From NCBI GenBank assembly GCA_023374045.1, contig CM041776.1, forward strand, positions 283,835,999 to 283,899,998: a stretch of 64,000 nucleotides of DNA, written 5' to 3'. Position 1 is the first letter of the stretch. The number at the start of each line of letters is the position of its first letter. Source of the DNA: Limonium bicolor (lineage: Eukaryota; Streptophyta; Magnoliopsida; Caryophyllales; Plumbaginaceae). The notes under the pieces were generated by a model. The model was not told where the DNA came from. It worked only from the letters and a program-made list of their open reading frames with translations, and searched no databases. Made by a program: the position numbers and the translations under genes. Positions 61,765 through 64,000 of the stretch are shown here, in pieces.

Positions 61765-62014
61765 TATTAGGATATGTACTTAGGTTATTTCTATGTACGT
61801 TTCTAATATGTATGTAGGTCTTTTCTGTATGTAATATTTCTACTAGGACCGGCTACTTAGTATAGCATATATATATATACGGTCCACCAGTAAACAGAAT
61901 AGATTCATTGAGTCTTCTTCATAAACTGACTCATTCTCTTTGTATACACTATTAAGATGAATTCCAGAATCAAGAAATAAAACGTAGCAGGTTTCTTTTG
62001 TCTAAAACCTGACA
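61765..62014 (+). repeat. copia-2 3' LTR
   Basis: 250 bp, aligned with the 5' LTR over its whole length. The visible differences are one extra TA and several substitutions. Confidence 0.93.
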
Positions 62015-62019
62015 GTTGG

Positions 62020-62250
62020 TTAAGAAAAGTGATGGTTATGAGATCGCTTAGCCGTTAATGTTGTAGTAGTTCGTAAGGCGTCGGTACGGAGTTGCGTCAA
62101 CTGTGGACCGAGACTAGGCAAAGGTAGAACACCATAGAAACTTCGCTAACTTATCTACTCTAACTTATCTACCGCTACGCCTCTTTGCCTCTTGGCTCAC
62201 CTTGGATACCGCTACGCCCCTTGCCCTATCAGCTCACCTTATCCAAATAT
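62020..62250. other. Probable organelle-derived DNA, continuation of 56106-56802
   Basis: Contains 'taaggcgtcggtacggag' and 'taccgctacgccccttgcc', unlike the AT-rich DNA that follows. It is separated from the left piece only by copia-2. No gene recognised. Confidence 0.45.
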
Positions 62251-63098
62251 ATTAGAAGCTATATATATATAATATATATATATTATAATTAGTATTTAAT
62301 ATAAAAAATAAAATATGTTAATACTTAAAATAAGGTCATTTTAGTTTTGAATGTAATACATAATACCGCCGAAATAAAAAAACAATTTCTACCGATAATA
62401 AAATAATTGACTATAAGCGGATATATAAGTATATAGCTATCACTTACTATTTTAATATTATATAATGTTCAATTTTTGATAAAATAATTAGTTTATTTTC
62501 TTTTAAATATACATTTTTAGTCAAAAACAATATATTCTATTAAATTAAATATTACTTAATGAAATTCGATCAAAAACATAAACTGGATATGTCAAGAAAT
62601 GAAAAATAAAGTATATTAGCATATAAAATTGTTCTTTAATTAACCATACAAAAATATACTACAAATATTTTAATATAATTACAATTTTACATTGTAAGTT
62701 TATTAGTTTGTTCCTTTTCTTGTGGAATATTTTATTAAATTTGAATTATTAGTAATATTTTTCAAAGACTATTTATCCGCATATGAATGGTAGTATGATG
62801 TTCAAGTTATATAAATCACATTCATATTACATGCTAGTGTAATGTTTTATTTTATGTTCTATATACTTAATAATTACGAACGTCTACTCGTAGTATCAAT
62901 CTAATATTATCTAGAAATTTTGAATTGATATTTTTAAAAAATTATTAACTTATTTTGTGGGCTCTTATTATTATGAAAAACAAACTTTATTAGTTATTCT
63001 GTAATAAAAATATACTATATATTTACATATTTTCAATAATATATATATATATATTATATAATATATATTATATTTAATAATAATTTGTAGTTTCATAC

Positions 63099-63129
<31 letters not shown>

Positions 63130-64000
63130 TTGTGTTATTTATCAATGATAGATTCATAACTGTACGCTTTATTCCAAGTCTATTCCTATCATTATTGTGC
63201 CAACCAAACAAATAAAACATCAAATTTCAAGTATTCACATCATAACAACCAAATGAGATCATACTCTATTCTTAGAATTTCATTCCAATAATGTTATTCT
63301 AGAAATTAACATTTCAATAATCATGACCCGTTAATGTGTTTTAGTAACACAGCTCAGAAATACTGCATCACCCTACCCACTCCTATATTGTTACCATTAA
63401 CTTTTTAATTTAAGTATCGGTTTTGTAATATATATTTCCACTCATCTAAGTGCTAAATTGGGTGATTGAGAATGAAGATTTAAATCGGCGACCTTCGGAA
63501 TTGAAAATATGGATTAGAATGAAGATTCAAAACGCAAGAGATGCTGTGTACATCTATTGCTTGTTTGGTTTCCAGAATGAATAAACCTAGAATTATATAG
63601 CTGTTCTTAATTATATGGAGTATAATATTAGTTTTTTAGTTTGGTTGGTAGAATAGATATAAGCTCTTTGGGTTTGATAAATAATAATAATAATAAATAT
63701 TTGCACTCTCATTTTTCTGTCGATAAAAATGAAATACTTAATCACAATTTATTTATATTCTTTTATTGAGCGTATTTTATTAGATTATTGTTTAGTTTTT
63801 TTAATTCTATAATCTAACATTTTTATATTAATTCCTAAAAATTTTATGAATAAAAAATTATTATTATTTTAATGTATTATGATAACAAACTTTAAAGAAA
63901 ATAATTAAAAGTTGTAGTATGATGAAATGAATGTGTTAATAAGATAAGAAAATAATAGGAAAAACAGGTTAAAATTGTTATTCTAACATTGTTATTTTGG
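62251..64000. other. AT-rich intergenic DNA, no gene seen
   Basis: Very AT-rich with (AT)n near 62260-62285 and 63038-63070 and an ATA trinucleotide run at 63099-63128. No frame above 60 codons. No terminal repeats recognised. Confidence 0.6.
63099..63128. repeat. (ATA)n microsatellite
   Basis: About ten uninterrupted ATA/TAA units. Confidence 0.9.

Larger units (their letters stand above)
56803..62014 (+). mobile_element. Ty1/copia retrotransposon copia-2, complete structure
   Basis: 5' LTR 56803-57050, primer-binding site, gag, protease, integrase, RT, RNase H, polypurine tract, 3' LTR 61765-62014. Flanks gctgg (56798-56802) and gttgg (62015-62019) are a 5-bp duplication with one C/T change. 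The LTRs differ by a 2-bp repeat unit and a handful of substitutions, so insertion is recent, yet coding frames have several stops and shifts. It inserted into organelle-derived DNA. Confidence 0.95.

Overview
The window is a transposon-dense stretch of a plant (eudicot-like) nuclear genome. The evidence is the mix of plant Ty1/copia, chromovirus-type Ty3/gypsy, LINE, CACTA, Harbinger-like and MULE-like elements, one intron-rich plant gene, and inserted plastid and mitochondrial DNA. I recognise only one intact host gene: a nine-exon RhoGAP-domain gene on the minus strand (16016-18617). Its exons sum to exactly 377 codons with consistent phases and strong similarity to the Arabidopsis At5g61530 type.

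Layout. 1-12776: a copia element (copia-1) cut off by the window start. Its reverse-transcriptase core is replaced by a plastid atpB segment (1736-2303) and its RNase H is split by a 9.25 kb non-autonomous CACTA element (2808-12061), which carries a 4 kb solo gypsy LTR (6334-10315, TSD tcttc). 12777-16015: intergenic, with a Harbinger-like element (13456-14699, TSD TAA). 16016-18617: the RhoGAP gene. 18746-19245: 500 N. 19246-about 20350: plastid-derived mosaic (ycf4 end, ycf2 piece). 20400-23232: unrecognised sequence and two LINE 3' fragments.

23233-39862: a nest four layers deep. A DNA element with a 9-bp TSD (acataaaac) holds an old solo LTR (23317-38621, TSD caacc), which holds a 13 kb Tekay/Del-like gypsy element (23849-36875, minus strand). 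Between the gag zinc knuckle and the protease of that gypsy element sits a 1.08 kb cassette encoding a complete AlkB-type 2-oxoglutarate/Fe(II) dioxygenase domain. The cassette starts with GT and ends with AG relative to the element's sense strand. It also has an internal AG that would join gag in frame to AlkB. The AlkB frame is open with all catalytic residues, while gag, protease and pol around it carry small frameshifts. This is the main novelty candidate.

40304-47186: an almost full-length LINE (minus strand, 14-bp TSD, poly-A) with a CACTA-type element (44312-45996) inside its endonuclease region, followed by a run of 44 C. 49135-51170: a decayed possible MULE gene split by a third CACTA-type element (49252-50793). 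52034-54370: small DNA elements. 54575-62250: organelle-derived DNA (plastid ndhF, trnL-CAA, ycf15, ycf2, rpl2; mitochondrial trnE and flanks) interrupted by a second copia element (copia-2, 56803-62014) with near-identical LTRs. The right end (62251-64000) is AT-rich and shows no gene.

Little here works together as a pathway. The organisation is one host gene among successive insertions, and the flanking duplications give the order in which the insertions happened.
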